Origin: Pseudomonadota bacterium
GTDB lineage: Bacteria > Pseudomonadota > Gammaproteobacteria > Pseudomonadales > Cellvibrionaceae
Assembly (NCBI GenBank): GCA_023416875.1
Contig: JAEZGT010000084.1
Location: 1 to 14,365 of the forward strand
DNA length: 14,365 bases
Direction of reading: 5' to 3'
Part shown: positions 1 through 8,443 of the stretch, piece by piece
Layout of the letters: each line of letters opens with the position of its first letter
How positions within the stretch are numbered: position 1 is the stretch's first letter
Made by a program: the position numbers and the translations under genes
The notes under the pieces: generated by a model
What the model saw: the letters and a program-made list of their open reading frames with translations, nothing else
Told to the model about the DNA's origin: nothing
Database searches by the model: none

Positions 1-3000
1 CACTGTGGTCGGGTCTGCACCAATTTAACGATTGTCAGTGGATCCACCGTCGTTTTGTTGCCGAACTCGATACGCCCGAATTCTTTATTGGCCTCCACCT
101 TGGTAATGCCCAATTGCGCGGCGAGCAATTTCAAGCGCGTCACGCGCATCAGATTTTTTGTGGCGTCGGGCAGCAGGCCGAAACGATCAATCATTTCCAC
201 TTGCAGCTCGTCCAATTCATCGGCGTTTTTCACACTGGCAATACGCTTGTACAAGATTAAACGTGTATGCACATCGGCGAGATAATCGTCCGGGATCAAT
301 GCGGGCAAGCGCAGATTGATTTCGGTGCCGCCGTGCACCGGCTGGTCCAGGTCAATGATCTCGCCTTTGCGCATGGCTTTCACCGCGCGCTCGAGCATAT
401 CCATATAAAGAGAGAAACCAATTGCTTGCATTTGCCCGCTTTGCTCTTCGCCCAACAGTTCGCCTGCGCCACGGATATCCAGATCGTGGGATGCCAGCAA
501 AAAGCCCGCGCCGAGGTCCTGGGCCTCGGCTATCGCCGTCAGACGTTTGTGCGCATCAGCGGTCATGACCTTGGCATTGGCGGTCAGCAGGTAGGCGTAA
601 GCCTGATGGTGTGAACGCCCGACCCGACCGCGCAATTGATGGAGTTGTGCCAGCCCGAATTTATCCGCCCGTTCGATGATGATCGTATTGGCGCTGGGTA
701 CGTCGATACCCGTTTCAATAATGGTGGTACAAACCAACACGTTGAAACGCTTGTGATAGAAATCGCTCATGACCGATTCCAATTCGCGCTCGCGCATTTG
801 CCCGTGGCCCACTTGGATACGCGCTTCCGGTATGGCTTCCGCCAGTTCGCGCGCGGTTTTGTCGATGGTCTTAACCTCATTGTGCAGGTAGTACACCTGC
901 CCGCCGCGAAGGATCTCCCGCAATATGGCTTCTTTAACAATAGCCAGGTCGAATTCCCGCACAAAGGTTTTGATGGATAGGCGCTTGGCGGGCGGGGTGG
1001 CGATAATGGAGAGATCGCGGATGCCATTCATCGCCATATTGAGGGTGCGAGGAATCGGCGTGGCGGTCATGGTGAGTATGTCGACTTCAGCGCGTAGCGC
1101 TTTCAGCGCCTCTTTTTGGCGTACGCCGAATCGGTGTTCCTCATCCACTATCAATAGACCCAGGTTGGGGTATTGCAGAGATCCCTGCAGCAGTTTGTGG
1201 GTACCGATCAAAATATCGATTTTTCCTTCCGCTACACGCTTCTGGATCTGTTCAATTTCTTTCGCTGTCTTGAAGCGGGAAATGGATTCAATGTGCACCG
1301 GCCAGTCGGCAAAACGATCTTTAAAATTTTCGAAATGTTGCTGCGCCAACAGGGTAGTGGGTACAAGCACCACAACCTGCTTGCCATTTTGCACAGCGAT
1401 GAAAGCTGCACGCATGGCCACTTCCGTCTTGCCGAAGCCAACGTCGCCACACACCAGTCTATCCATGGGTTGCCGGCGCATCATGTCGGCTTTGACTGCT
1501 TCTATGGCATTCAGCTGATCGGGCGTTTCTTCAAAAGGAAAGCTCGCGGCGAATTCGTGGTAGGCAACATCTGGGTCTTTAAAGGCGAAGCCTTGCCGCG
1601 CTTCTCGCCTTGCGTAAATTTCGAGTAATTCGGCGGCCACATCGCGAATCTGTTCCGCAGCTTTGCGTTTGGCTTTTTGCCACTGGTCACTGCCCAGTCG
1701 ATGGAGCGGCGCGTGATCTTCGTCCGCCCCAGTGTAGCGGCTGATCAGGTGTAGATTGGCGACCGGTACGTAGAGTTTGGCTTGGTCAGCGTATTCGATC
1801 AGCAGGAATTCGTGTTCCTGGCCATCCACCTGTAGACACTGCAAGCCGCGATAGCGGCCGACACCGTTATCTTCATGCACCACGGGAGCGCCGATTTTCA
1901 GCTCGGTGAGATTTTTGATGATACTGTCGGGATCATCGCTACCAGCTTTCTTGCGTCTGCGCTGCTGTTGTACGCGCTGGCCATATAACTGCCCTTCGGC
2001 GATGACGGCGATTTGGTTGTGAGGGTCGATCAATCCCTGGTCAAGAGCCGCGACGGTGATCGCACTGCGATCGGTGGAGACGAGGAATTGCGCAATATTG
2101 GCAACACCCTTCGGTTTCACACCAATCTTTGCCAGTTGCTCCTGCAACGCCTCCCGCCGTCCGGAGGATTCCGCGCAAAACAGAACGCGCAGATCCTGCT
2201 CGAGGAGAAACGTTTCCAAAGCCGACAATGGATTTGGATTTTTAGAGTTGATTTGCAGGTTGGGAAGAAGTTGGCTGGCGAAATTGTAATGGCCCTGACG
2301 CTCCTCGACGGGCTGCTCACGCACGGATATACGCGCTAGCGGTTTCAGCCGGCTAAAAATTTCATTCGCGGCCCAGAAAAGTTGGCCAGGCGGCAAAATG
2401 GGCCGCAGGCGATCACCCTGGCGGCTTTCAAAACGGTTGTGCGCTGAGCGCCAAAAGGTTTCGATGGCGTCTTCCAGCCCGCCAATAACTACTGTAACGG
2501 CAGAGGGCGGTAGATACTCGAAAAGACTGGCGCTCTCTGGGAAAAATAGCGGCAAATAATATTCGATGCCCGCCGGAGACAGGCCCGAAGAAATATCCTG
2601 ATAAGCCGGACAGGATTTGGCATCGCCTTGAAACAAGCTGTGCCACTGGTTTTTGAAATGCGCTATGGCGGCTTTATCCAGCGGGCATTCCTTCGCTGGC
2701 AACAGCTCGATCTCATTGACTTGGCGTATGGTGCGCTGCGTCTCCGGGTCGAATTCGCGCAGCGACTCGATTTCATCATCGAACAGCTCAATCCGATAAG
2801 CCTGCTCGCTGCCCATGGGGAAAATATCCAGCAGTGCACCGCGCACGGCAAACTCACCGTGTTGGAACACCGTATCCACCGCCTGATATCCCGCAGCTGC
2901 CAGCTGGCTGCGCAAGCCGGTAAGCTCGAGGCGTTCGCCCACGCGCAACAGCAGGCTATTGGCGATGATGTAGGATTTTGGCGCGATCTTCTGACAAAGC

Positions 3001-3377
3001 GTTTGGGCGGCGACGATCAGTATGCTTTTTCGGCCCAGGGTTAGTTGATACAGGGCGCGCATGCGCTGGGAAATAATGTCCTGGTGTGGCGAGAAGGAGT
3101 CGTATGGCAGTGTCTCCCAATCGGCGAAGCGCAATACTTCCGGCGCCTGTTCCACGCCATCAAGAAACAACCCTATATCGCGTTCGAGGCGATCCACTGA
3201 CGCAGTGTCCGGCGCAATGACCAGAGTTACAGAGTTGTGCAATTTGGCGGCGTTCGCCACAGCAGCTGCTAGTGCACTGCCATAAAGGTTGCCCCATTGG
3301 ATCTTATCCCCGGGGCCAGTTGGTACTGGCGGGGTCAGGATCGAATGCAGTTCGGCAGAGGAAGACATTAGGGGCAT
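1..3377 (-). CDS. mfd: Transcription-repair coupling factor Mfd (C-terminus beyond window)
   Basis: Mfd is a cytoplasmic DNA translocase that pushes RNA polymerase stalled at lesions off the template and recruits UvrA to start nucleotide excision repair. The minus-strand frame gives about 1125 residues without a stop in the stretches I translated. The N-terminal UvrB-like part includes GIEYYLPLFFPE near residue 270. The RNA-polymerase-interacting (CarD-like) domain lies near 485-555 (GAPVVHEDNGVGRYRGLQ). The helicase core shows Walker A GDVGFGKTE (644-652), DEEH (745-748), TATPIPRT (771-778) and RGRVGRSHHQAYAYLL from 916, followed by the TRG region HDLDIRGAGELLGEEQSG near 955-972. Relatives are about 1150 residues, so only the last few dozen residues are missing. 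The start is uncertain: in-frame ATGs lie at 3419, 3377 and 3368, none with a clear Shine-Dalgarno. I chose 3377 because it gives the usual short lead before the conserved N-terminus. Confidence 0.96.
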   Translation of the reverse strand, partial: MPLMSSSAELHSILTPPVPTGPGDKIQWGNLYGSALAAAVANAAKLHNSVTLVIAPDTASVDRLERDIGLFLDGVEQAPEVLRFADWETLPYDSFSPHQDIISQRMRALYQLTLGRKSILIVAAQTLCQKIAPKSYIIANSLLLRVGERLELTGLRSQLAAAGYQAVDTVFQHGEFAVRGALLDIFPMGSEQAYRIELFDDEIESLREFDPETQRTIRQVNEIELLPAKECPLDKAAIAHFKNQWHSLFQGDAKSCPAYQDISSGLSPAGIEYYLPLFFPESASLFEYLPPSAVTVVIGGLEDAIETFWRSAHNRFESRQGDRLRPILPPGQLFWAANEIFSRLKPLARISVREQPVEERQGHYNFASQLLPNLQINSKNPNPLSALETFLLEQDLRVLFCAESSGRREALQEQLAKIGVKPKGVANIAQFLVSTDRSAITVAALDQGLIDPHNQIAVIAEGQLYGQRVQQQRRRKKAGSDDPDSIIKNLTELKIGAPVVHEDNGVGRYRGLQCLQVDGQEHEFLLIEYADQAKLYVPVANLHLISRYTGADEDHAPLHRLGSDQWQKAKRKAAEQIRDVAAELLEIYARREARQGFAFKDPDVAYHEFAASFPFEETPDQLNAIEAVKADMMRRQPMDRLVCGDVGFGKTEVAMRAAFIAVQNGKQVVVLVPTTLLAQQHFENFKDRFADWPVHIESISRFKTAKEIEQIQKRVAEGKIDILIGTHKLLQGSLQYPNLGLLIVDEEHRFGVRQKEALKALRAEVDILTMTATPIPRTLNMAMNGIRDLSIIATPPAKRLSIKTFVREFDLAIVKEAILREILRGGQVYYLHNEVKTIDKTARELAEAIPEARIQVGHGQMRERELESVMSDFYHKRFNVLVCTTIIETGIDVPSANTIIIERADKFGLAQLHQLRGRVGRSHHQAYAYLLTANAKVMTADAHKRLTAIAEAQDLGAGFLLASHDLDIRGAGELLGEEQSGQMQAIGFSLYMDMLERAVKAMRKGEIIDLDQPVHGGTEINLRLPALIPDDYLADVHTRLILYKRIASVKNADELDELQVEMIDRFGLLPDATKNLMRVTRLKLLAAQLGITKVEANKEFGRIEFGNKTTVDPLTIVKLVQTRPQ

Positions 3378-3434
3378 CGGCGGCACAATCGTCGTTATCG
3401 GACCGGAATCCGTCAGCATGGTTCGAGGGTCGCC

Positions 3435-3463
3435 ATTCTAACGGCCGGGGGCCGTGCTGGCGA
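3435..3463 (-). promoter_or_regulatory. Possible mfd promoter (weak)
   Basis: On the minus strand, TAGAAT (3440-3435, five of six consensus -10 bases) is preceded by a 17-bp spacer and TCGCCA (3463-3458, four of six -35 bases). Transcription would begin near 3428, giving a leader of about 50 nt to the ATG at 3377 and almost none to the ATG at 3419. The spacer contains the perfect inverted repeat ACGGCC-GGG-GGCCGT (3441-3455). This is a pattern match only; there is no independent support. Confidence 0.3.
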
Positions 3464-3496
3464 CCTTTGCCTGCAGGACAAAATGCCGAGCGCCTA

Positions 3497-3525
3497 TGGA
3501 GTTATCGGAAATGCCTCTCTATAAT
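3497..3525 (+). promoter_or_regulatory. Candidate sigma-70 promoter of the nqr operon
   Basis: A perfect -10 hexamer TATAAT sits at 3520-3525. The hexamer 17 bp upstream, TGGAGT (3497-3502), is a poor -35 match (three of six). The bases after the -10 box are GC-rich (GTGCGCGGC), the type of discriminator seen at growth-rate-controlled promoters. Initiation near 3532 would leave an untranslated leader of about 295 nt before nqrA. A second, much weaker box pair (TTGTTG 3738-3743, TATTTC 3760-3765) is closer to the gene. Which one is used cannot be decided from sequence. Confidence 0.5.
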
Positions 3526-3767
3526 GTGCGCGGCTCGAAACAGGGGGTGTTCTCAGCCTTAAAAACAGTGGCTTAGGATGACTTTCTCTCATGCACGCCT
3601 TCCTGAACGAGGTTTCTCTTGAGATCGAATCACGTCCAAGCCGTTTGGGACCCAGACAAAACTCCGATGTATAAATCCGCATATTTGGACTCTCGAGACG
3701 GGAAGCAGGCAAGTCCTGGAAAGTACCTCTTGCGGGTTTGTTGCGTTTGTTGAAAACAGTATTTCGT

Positions 3768-3794
3768 CGAAGCGCCGTTGCCTACGGGGCTTCG
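3768..3794 (+). promoter_or_regulatory. Stem-loop in the nqrA 5' leader
   Basis: CGAAGC (3768-3773) pairs with GCTTCG (3789-3794). Above a single G-G mismatch, CCGT (3775-3778) pairs with ACGG (3784-3787), leaving a five-base loop. The structure ends 33 bases before the nqrA ATG and is not followed by a T-run, so it is not a standard terminator. It could stabilise the transcript or take part in leader control; the function is unknown. Confidence 0.4.
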
Positions 3795-3827
3795 CATCAG
3801 TTCCCAACCATTATCAGGCAATAACCT

Positions 3828-5168
3828 ATGATTAAGATCCGAAAGGGATTGGATTTGCCTATCACTGGCAATCCAAGGCAAACCATAGAGGACGGTCCGA
3901 AAATCCGCAGCGTCGCTGTCATTGGCTTCGACTACCAGGGCATGAAGCCGACCATGGCAGTCAAAGCGGGAGATCGGGTCAAACGCGGTCAGGAGTTGTT
4001 CAGCGATAAAAAGACCCCTGGCGTTATTTATACCGCACCTGCCTCAGGTGTTGTGTCGGCTGTTCACCGCGGCGCGCAGCGAGTCTTTCAGTCCGTCGTG
4101 ATCGACATTGACGGCGATGACTTCGTTGAGTTCCCGCGCTATTCCTCCGCTCAGTTGGCTACGCTGAATCACCAGCAAGTGCGCGACAATCTGGTCGCCT
4201 CAGGGCTTTGGACCGCACTGCGTACTCGTCCTTTCAGCAAAGTCCCATCCCCGGAATCTACGCCGAATTCCCTATTCGTCACGGCTATGGACACCAATCC
4301 GTTGGCAGCCGATCCGGCCGTGATCATTGCGGAAAAATCTCAGGCTTTTAACGACGGTCTTACACTGCTCGCGCGCTTGCTCGACGGCAAAGTGTTTGTT
4401 TGCCACGCGCCGGGAGCGCAACTGCCGAAAGGGCAGGGAGGCAACATCGTCCACCAGGCGTTTGAGGGTGTGCATCCAGCGGGCAATGCTGGTACCCACA
4501 TACATTTCCTCGATCCTGTCAGCGCCAAGAAAACTGTGTGGACCATCGGCTATCAGGATGTCATCGCGGTAGGCGAACTTTTTGTCACCGGTCAGTTGCC
4601 GGTGGAGCGCGTTATTTCTCTGGCTGGTCCTCAGGTCGTTGCCCCTCGTCTGATTCGCACCCGCCTGGGCGCCAGTCTGGAAGAGTTGACTGCTGGTCAA
4701 CTGAAAGAAGGCGAGAGCCGTGTGATATCCGGCTCGGTGTTCGGTGGGCGTCACGGCGGCACCGCCACGCGTTATCTGGGTCGATTCCATAATCAGGTGA
4801 GCGTATTGCAGGAAGGTCGCGAGCGCACTTTCCTTCATTACCTGCGCCTCGGCTTTAAAAACTACTCCGTGCTGCCGATTTATATTTCTAAGTTCATGGG
4901 TAGCAAATTTCCATTCACCACGTCCACCAATGGCAGCGAACGAGCCATGGTGCCGGTGGGTTCTTATGAGCGAGTCATGCCCCTTGATGTTCTGCCGACC
5001 CAGTTGTTGCGATCTCTGATCGTCGGTGACACCGAAACTGCCCAGCAGCTCGGCTGCCTGGAGCTGGACGAAGAAGACCTCGCGCTGTGCACTTTCGTTT
5101 GCCCTGGCAAATACGAGTACGGCCCAATTTTGCGCCAGAACTTGACGCGCATCGAACTTGAGGGGTGA
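3828..5168 (+). CDS. nqrA: Na+-translocating NADH:quinone reductase subunit A
   Basis: NqrA is the cytoplasm-facing subunit of the Na+-NQR complex. It carries none of the flavins or Fe-S centres and has been implicated in the quinone end of the reaction. The product is 446 residues, the usual family length. It starts MIKIRKGLDLPITGNP and has a lipoyl/SH3-like barrel region near residues 35-85 (TPGVIYTAPASGVVSAV). Conserved stretches follow near residues 210-235 (GNAGTHIHFLDPV) and at the C-terminus (CPGKYEYGPILRQNLTRIE). It resembles RnfC but lacks the RnfC 4Fe-4S cysteine motifs. The ATG at 3828 has a modest Shine-Dalgarno, AGG at 3816-3818. It is the first gene of the operon, and nqrB follows after three bases. 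Confidence 0.97.
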   Translation: MIKIRKGLDLPITGNPRQTIEDGPKIRSVAVIGFDYQGMKPTMAVKAGDRVKRGQELFSDKKTPGVIYTAPASGVVSAVHRGAQRVFQSVVIDIDGDDFVEFPRYSSAQLATLNHQQVRDNLVASGLWTALRTRPFSKVPSPESTPNSLFVTAMDTNPLAADPAVIIAEKSQAFNDGLTLLARLLDGKVFVCHAPGAQLPKGQGGNIVHQAFEGVHPAGNAGTHIHFLDPVSAKKTVWTIGYQDVIAVGELFVTGQLPVERVISLAGPQVVAPRLIRTRLGASLEELTAGQLKEGESRVISGSVFGGRHGGTATRYLGRFHNQVSVLQEGRERTFLHYLRLGFKNYSVLPIYISKFMGSKFPFTTSTNGSERAMVPVGSYERVMPLDVLPTQLLRSLIVGDTETAQQLGCLELDEEDLALCTFVCPGKYEYGPILRQNLTRIELEG

Positions 5169-5171
5169 GGC

Positions 5172-6374
5172 ATGAGTTTGCGACGTTTATTAGACAATAT
5201 GGAGCCACATTTCCATAAAGGTGGCCGATTTGAAAAGTGGTACGCCCTCTATGAGGCGGCCGATACCATTTTTTATAAGCCTGCGGATGTGACCAAAACC
5301 ACTTCCCATGTGCGCGACGGCATCGACCTCAAGCGCATCATGATCACGGTGTGGCTGTGTACCTTCCCGGCAATGTTTTTCGGTATGTACAACGTTGGTT
5401 TTCAAGCGAACACCATCCTGGCCGAGTTGGGGCAGGGTGGACTTGAAGGTTGGCGCGGTGCGCTGCTGGCGGTGCTCACGAGTCATAACCCCGCAAGTTT
5501 GTGGGACAACTTTATTCTCGGTGCGGCTTATTTCATTCCCATTTACGCCACCGTATTTATCGTCGGTGGCTTTTGGGAAGTGTTGTTCGCCATGAAGCGC
5601 GGACACGAAGTGAACGAAGGTTTCTTCGTTACCTCCGTGTTGTTTGCACTGACCTGTCCACCAGATCTTCCCTTGTGGCAAGCCGCACTCGGCATCAGCT
5701 TTGGTGTTGTGATCGGTAAAGAGGTCTTCGGTGGAACCGGTAAAAACTTCCTCAACCCGGCACTGGTTGGCCGTGCATTCTTGTTCTTCGCCTATCCCGC
5801 CGATATGTCCGGTGACGATGTGTGGACTGTGGTGGACGGTTACAGCGGCGCAACTCCGCTTTCGATCGCCGCGCAACAAGGCATGACGGCTTTGTCCGGT
5901 CATGTTACTTGGATGGATGCGTTCCTGGGCTTCGAGCAAGGCTCCATTGGTGAGACCTCTGCACTGGCGCTGGCTATAGGCGGAATAATTTTGCTGGCAA
6001 TGGGTATTGCCTCTACTCGGATTGTGCTCGGTGTGATTATCGGCACCATCGTCACCACCCTGATCTACAACTGGGCGGGTGCGGGCAATGAAAACCCCAT
6101 GTTCGCCGTACCTTTCTGGTGGCACTTCGTGATGGGTGGTTATGCGCTCGGGCTGTTCTTCATGGCAACCGATCCCGTATCTGCATCCATGACTAATACC
6201 GGCAAATGGTGGTTTGGTGCGCTGATCGGTTTTATGGTGATCACCATTCGAGTGGTGAACCCGGCGTATCCTGAGGGCATGATGCTGGCGATCTTGTTCG
6301 CCAATATGGTCGCTCCAACCATCGACTATTTCGTCGTTCAATCCAATATAAAGCGGAGACTGGCGCGTGGCTAA
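5172..6374 (+). CDS. nqrB: Na+-translocating NADH:quinone reductase subunit B
   Basis: NqrB is a large multi-spanning membrane subunit that carries covalently bound FMN (and riboflavin in studied complexes), takes part in Na+ movement and contributes to the quinone site. The 400-residue product shows a polar N-terminal stretch of about 55 residues and then many hydrophobic segments. The flavin acceptor motif is D222-G-Y-S-G-A-T228, in which Thr228 would be esterified to FMN by ApbE. A Gly-Gly pair at 132-133 appears to match the pair where HQNO/korormicin-resistance changes have been mapped in Vibrio; this alignment is by eye. The ATG at 5172 follows the nqrA stop by three bases and has AGGGG at 5161-5165 as ribosome site inside nqrA. 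The end overlaps nqrC by eight bases. Confidence 0.97.
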   Translation: MSLRRLLDNMEPHFHKGGRFEKWYALYEAADTIFYKPADVTKTTSHVRDGIDLKRIMITVWLCTFPAMFFGMYNVGFQANTILAELGQGGLEGWRGALLAVLTSHNPASLWDNFILGAAYFIPIYATVFIVGGFWEVLFAMKRGHEVNEGFFVTSVLFALTCPPDLPLWQAALGISFGVVIGKEVFGGTGKNFLNPALVGRAFLFFAYPADMSGDDVWTVVDGYSGATPLSIAAQQGMTALSGHVTWMDAFLGFEQGSIGETSALALAIGGIILLAMGIASTRIVLGVIIGTIVTTLIYNWAGAGNENPMFAVPFWWHFVMGGYALGLFFMATDPVSASMTNTGKWWFGALIGFMVITIRVVNPAYPEGMMLAILFANMVAPTIDYFVVQSNIKRRLARG

Positions 6375-7143
6375 TCAAGAGACAGCAAAGTACACCATTA
6401 CCGTGACCTTGGTCATGTGTATCGTGGCGTCTATTTTGGTGGCTGGCTCTGCGGTTCTGTTGAAGCCGTATCAGGTCGCCAATAAAACGCAAGACTTTAA
6501 GCGCAACGTGTTAGTGATCGCCGGTATCTATGAGCCCGATCAGTCCATTGAAGAGCAATTCAAGCAGATCGAAATCAAGCTGGTTGATCTGGACACTGGT
6601 AATTTTAGTGATGCGATAACCGACCTCGACAAATTTGACCAGGTCGCCGCAGCGAAAAAGCCAGAACTGTCGGACAGACTGTCTGCGGAGGAGGATGTCG
6701 CCAAAATAATTCGCCGCGAAAAATACGCGAAGGTTTATTTGGTGAATGATTCTTCTGGGCTATCAAAATTGATACTTCCGGTACGCGGGTACGGTCTGTG
6801 GTCCACCATGGCGGGCTTCATCGCTTTGGATAAAGACCTCAATACGGTTCTCGGTTTTGGTTTCTATGATCAGAAAGAAACCCCCGGATTGGGGGGCGAG
6901 GTGGACAACCCGAAATGGAGATCACTCTGGGTAGGTAAAAAAATCTACTCCGAGTCCGGCGACGTAAAAATCGATGTGGCGAAAGGCAGTGTCGATCCGA
7001 ATGCTCCCGAAGCCGAATACAAGGTAGATGGCCTATCAGGCGCCACCTTAACGAGTAACGGCGTCGAGAATTTGCTGCATTTCTGGATGGGCGAGAAGGG
7101 CTACAAACCCTTTATCGATAAACTGAAAAATGGGGAGGCTTGA
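6367..7143 (+). CDS. nqrC: Na+-translocating NADH:quinone reductase subunit C
   Basis: NqrC is anchored by one N-terminal membrane helix (about residues 10-33) and carries a covalent FMN that relays electrons from the NqrD/E iron centre to NqrB. The product is 258 residues, normal for the family. The FMN-acceptor motif is D221-G-L-S-G-A-T227-L-T-S, with Thr227 as the expected attachment site. Just before it lie GFYDQKETPGLGGEVD and NPKW, typical of NqrC/RnfG FMN-binding domains. The start is a GTG at 6367, eight bases inside the nqrB end, with GGAG at 6355-6358 as a well-spaced ribosome site. Overlap and spacing point to translational coupling with nqrB. Confidence 0.97.
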   Translation: MANQETAKYTITVTLVMCIVASILVAGSAVLLKPYQVANKTQDFKRNVLVIAGIYEPDQSIEEQFKQIEIKLVDLDTGNFSDAITDLDKFDQVAAAKKPELSDRLSAEEDVAKIIRREKYAKVYLVNDSSGLSKLILPVRGYGLWSTMAGFIALDKDLNTVLGFGFYDQKETPGLGGEVDNPKWRSLWVGKKIYSESGDVKIDVAKGSVDPNAPEAEYKVDGLSGATLTSNGVENLLHFWMGEKGYKPFIDKLKNGEA

Positions 7144-7145
7144 TT

Positions 7146-7814
7146 ATGAGCGAAAAAACGAAAGATCTCCTGGTCAAACCTATATTTGAAAACAACCCGG
7201 TTGTTTTGCAAATTTTGGGTATCTGTTCGGCGCTCGCGGTCACTTCAAGCGTCAAGTTCAGTATGGTGATGGCGATTGGTTTAACTCTGGTAACGGGGTT
7301 CTCCAACTTTTTCGTCTCCCTAGTACGCAACTATCTGCCAAACAGCGTTCGTATCATTGCCCAGATGATCATTATTTCTGCGTTGGTTATCGTGGTCGAC
7401 CAGATTCTCAAGGCTGTTGCTTATGACGTAAGTAAACAGCTCTCAGTATTTGTCGGCTTGATCATCACCAACTGTATCGTAATGGGCCGCACTGAAGCCT
7501 ATGCATTGAAAAATCCTCCCGTCCCCAGCTTTTTGGATGGCATCGGCCACGGCCTCGGCTATTCTGTGCTGTTGCTTGTGGTATCCACGATTCGTGAAAT
7601 CATCGGCTCAGGAAAATGGTTTGGAATCACCATTCTTCCGACGACTGCAGATGGCGGATTTTATGTGCCAAACGGGCTTTTGTTGCTGCCACCCAGTGCG
7701 TTTTTCATTATCGGCCTGATCATTTGGGCGCTGCGCACTTGGAAGAAAAATCAAGTGGAGAAGCCTGAATACAAAATTGGCCCCAACTCCATCACTACGC
7801 AGGAGATTGTCTAA
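7146..7814 (+). CDS. nqrD: Na+-translocating NADH:quinone reductase subunit D
   Basis: NqrD is a six-helix membrane subunit. With its inverted-topology partner NqrE it holds an iron centre (described as 2Fe-2S) within the membrane, between the NqrF cluster and the NqrC FMN. Two cysteines suited to that role are visible: Cys27 in LQILGICSAL and Cys110 in LIITNCIVMGR. The product is 222 residues, slightly longer than some homologues because of a polar C-terminal tail (from about 196). I prefer the ATG at 7146 over the TTG at 7140: GGGGAGG at 7132-7138 is seven bases from the ATG but only one from the TTG. The gene starts two bases after the nqrC stop and overlaps nqrE by one base. Confidence 0.97.
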   Translation: MSEKTKDLLVKPIFENNPVVLQILGICSALAVTSSVKFSMVMAIGLTLVTGFSNFFVSLVRNYLPNSVRIIAQMIIISALVIVVDQILKAVAYDVSKQLSVFVGLIITNCIVMGRTEAYALKNPPVPSFLDGIGHGLGYSVLLLVVSTIREIIGSGKWFGITILPTTADGGFYVPNGLLLLPPSAFFIIGLIIWALRTWKKNQVEKPEYKIGPNSITTQEIV

Positions 7815-8422
7815 TGGAACATCTTCTCAGTCTATTTGTTCGCTCTGTCTTTATTGAGAATATGGCGCTGGCGTTTTTCTTGGGCATGTGTTCGTTTTTG
7901 GCCCTGTCAAAGAAAATCAGCGCCGCTATAGGTCTCGGTATTGCAGTAATCGTTGTGCAAGCGGTCACCGTGCCTGCCAACAACCTGATTTTAAATCTGC
8001 TGTTGAAAGAAGATGCGCTTGCCTGGGCGGGTGTCACAGGGGTAGACCTTACCTTTCTCACCTTTATCTCATTTATCGGTGTGATTGCGGCGATCGTGCA
8101 GATCATGGAAATGGTGATGGATAAATATATGCCGGCTCTGTACAACGCGCTGGGTGTATTTTTGCCGTTGATCACGGTGAACTGCGTCATTATGGGTGGC
8201 TCGCTCTTCATGGTGGAACGCGATTACACCTTCGGCGAAAGTGTGGTTTATGGTGTGGGTTCCGGCGCCGGTTGGGCGCTCGCCATTCTTCTGCTCGCTG
8301 GAGTTCGCGAAAAACTCAAATACTCCGATGTTCCCGAAGGTCTGCGCGGCCTGGGTATTACCTTTATCACCGTGGGATTGATGTCATTGGGCTTTATGTC
8401 CTTTGGCGGCATTTCCCTCTAA
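7814..8422 (+). CDS. nqrE: Na+-translocating NADH:quinone reductase subunit E
   Basis: NqrE pairs with NqrD to form the symmetric membrane module that holds the intramembrane iron centre. It is 202 residues with six predicted helices. The expected ligands are Cys26 in FLGMCSFLAL and Cys124 in LITVNCVIMGGS. The second motif mirrors the NqrD motif, as expected for paralogues in opposite topology. The stop of nqrD and the start of nqrE share a base (TAATG), and AGGAG at 7801-7805 inside the nqrD end is the ribosome site, so translation is probably coupled. NqrE is closely related to RnfA, but the flanking NqrA-F set makes the NQR assignment clear. Confidence 0.97.
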   Translation: MEHLLSLFVRSVFIENMALAFFLGMCSFLALSKKISAAIGLGIAVIVVQAVTVPANNLILNLLLKEDALAWAGVTGVDLTFLTFISFIGVIAAIVQIMEMVMDKYMPALYNALGVFLPLITVNCVIMGGSLFMVERDYTFGESVVYGVGSGAGWALAILLLAGVREKLKYSDVPEGLRGLGITFITVGLMSLGFMSFGGISL

Positions 8423-8443
8423 GCCTGGCGAGGAAGATTCGGT

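Larger units (their letters stand above)
3420..3827. other. Divergent mfd-nqrA intergenic region and nqr leader
   Basis: About 400 bp lie between the mfd start and the nqrA start, and I see no credible gene in them. The only plus-strand reading frames are very short (for example an ATG at 3591 giving 28 codons) and lack a well-placed ribosome binding site. The stretch holds a candidate nqr promoter, a candidate mfd promoter, a direct repeat TTTGTTG at 3737-3743 and 3746-3752, and a stem-loop at 3768-3794. In the Pseudomonas order I remember, a glyceraldehyde-3-phosphate dehydrogenase gene sits between mfd and nqrA. No trace of it is recognisable here. Confidence 0.6.

Noticed and set aside
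925..1518. A 197-codon plus-strand frame, and several smaller plus-strand frames, within positions 55-3562
   Set aside because: All lie opposite the continuous mfd frame, whose helicase motifs are intact; their composition is that of antisense translation.
3591..3677. A 28-codon plus-strand frame in the nqr leader that could be a leader peptide
   Set aside because: No well-placed ribosome site, no codon run or attenuator hairpin downstream, and no reason to link it to nqr control.
4272..4838. A 188-codon minus-strand frame inside nqrA
   Set aside because: Antisense shadow of nqrA; low-complexity composition and no family resemblance.
5190..6341. A 383-codon minus-strand open frame covering almost all of nqrB
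   Set aside because: It is antisense to a clear nqrB. The product is rich in His, Gln, Arg and Gly, has no recognisable domain, and looks like an antisense shadow produced by the codon choice of the real gene.
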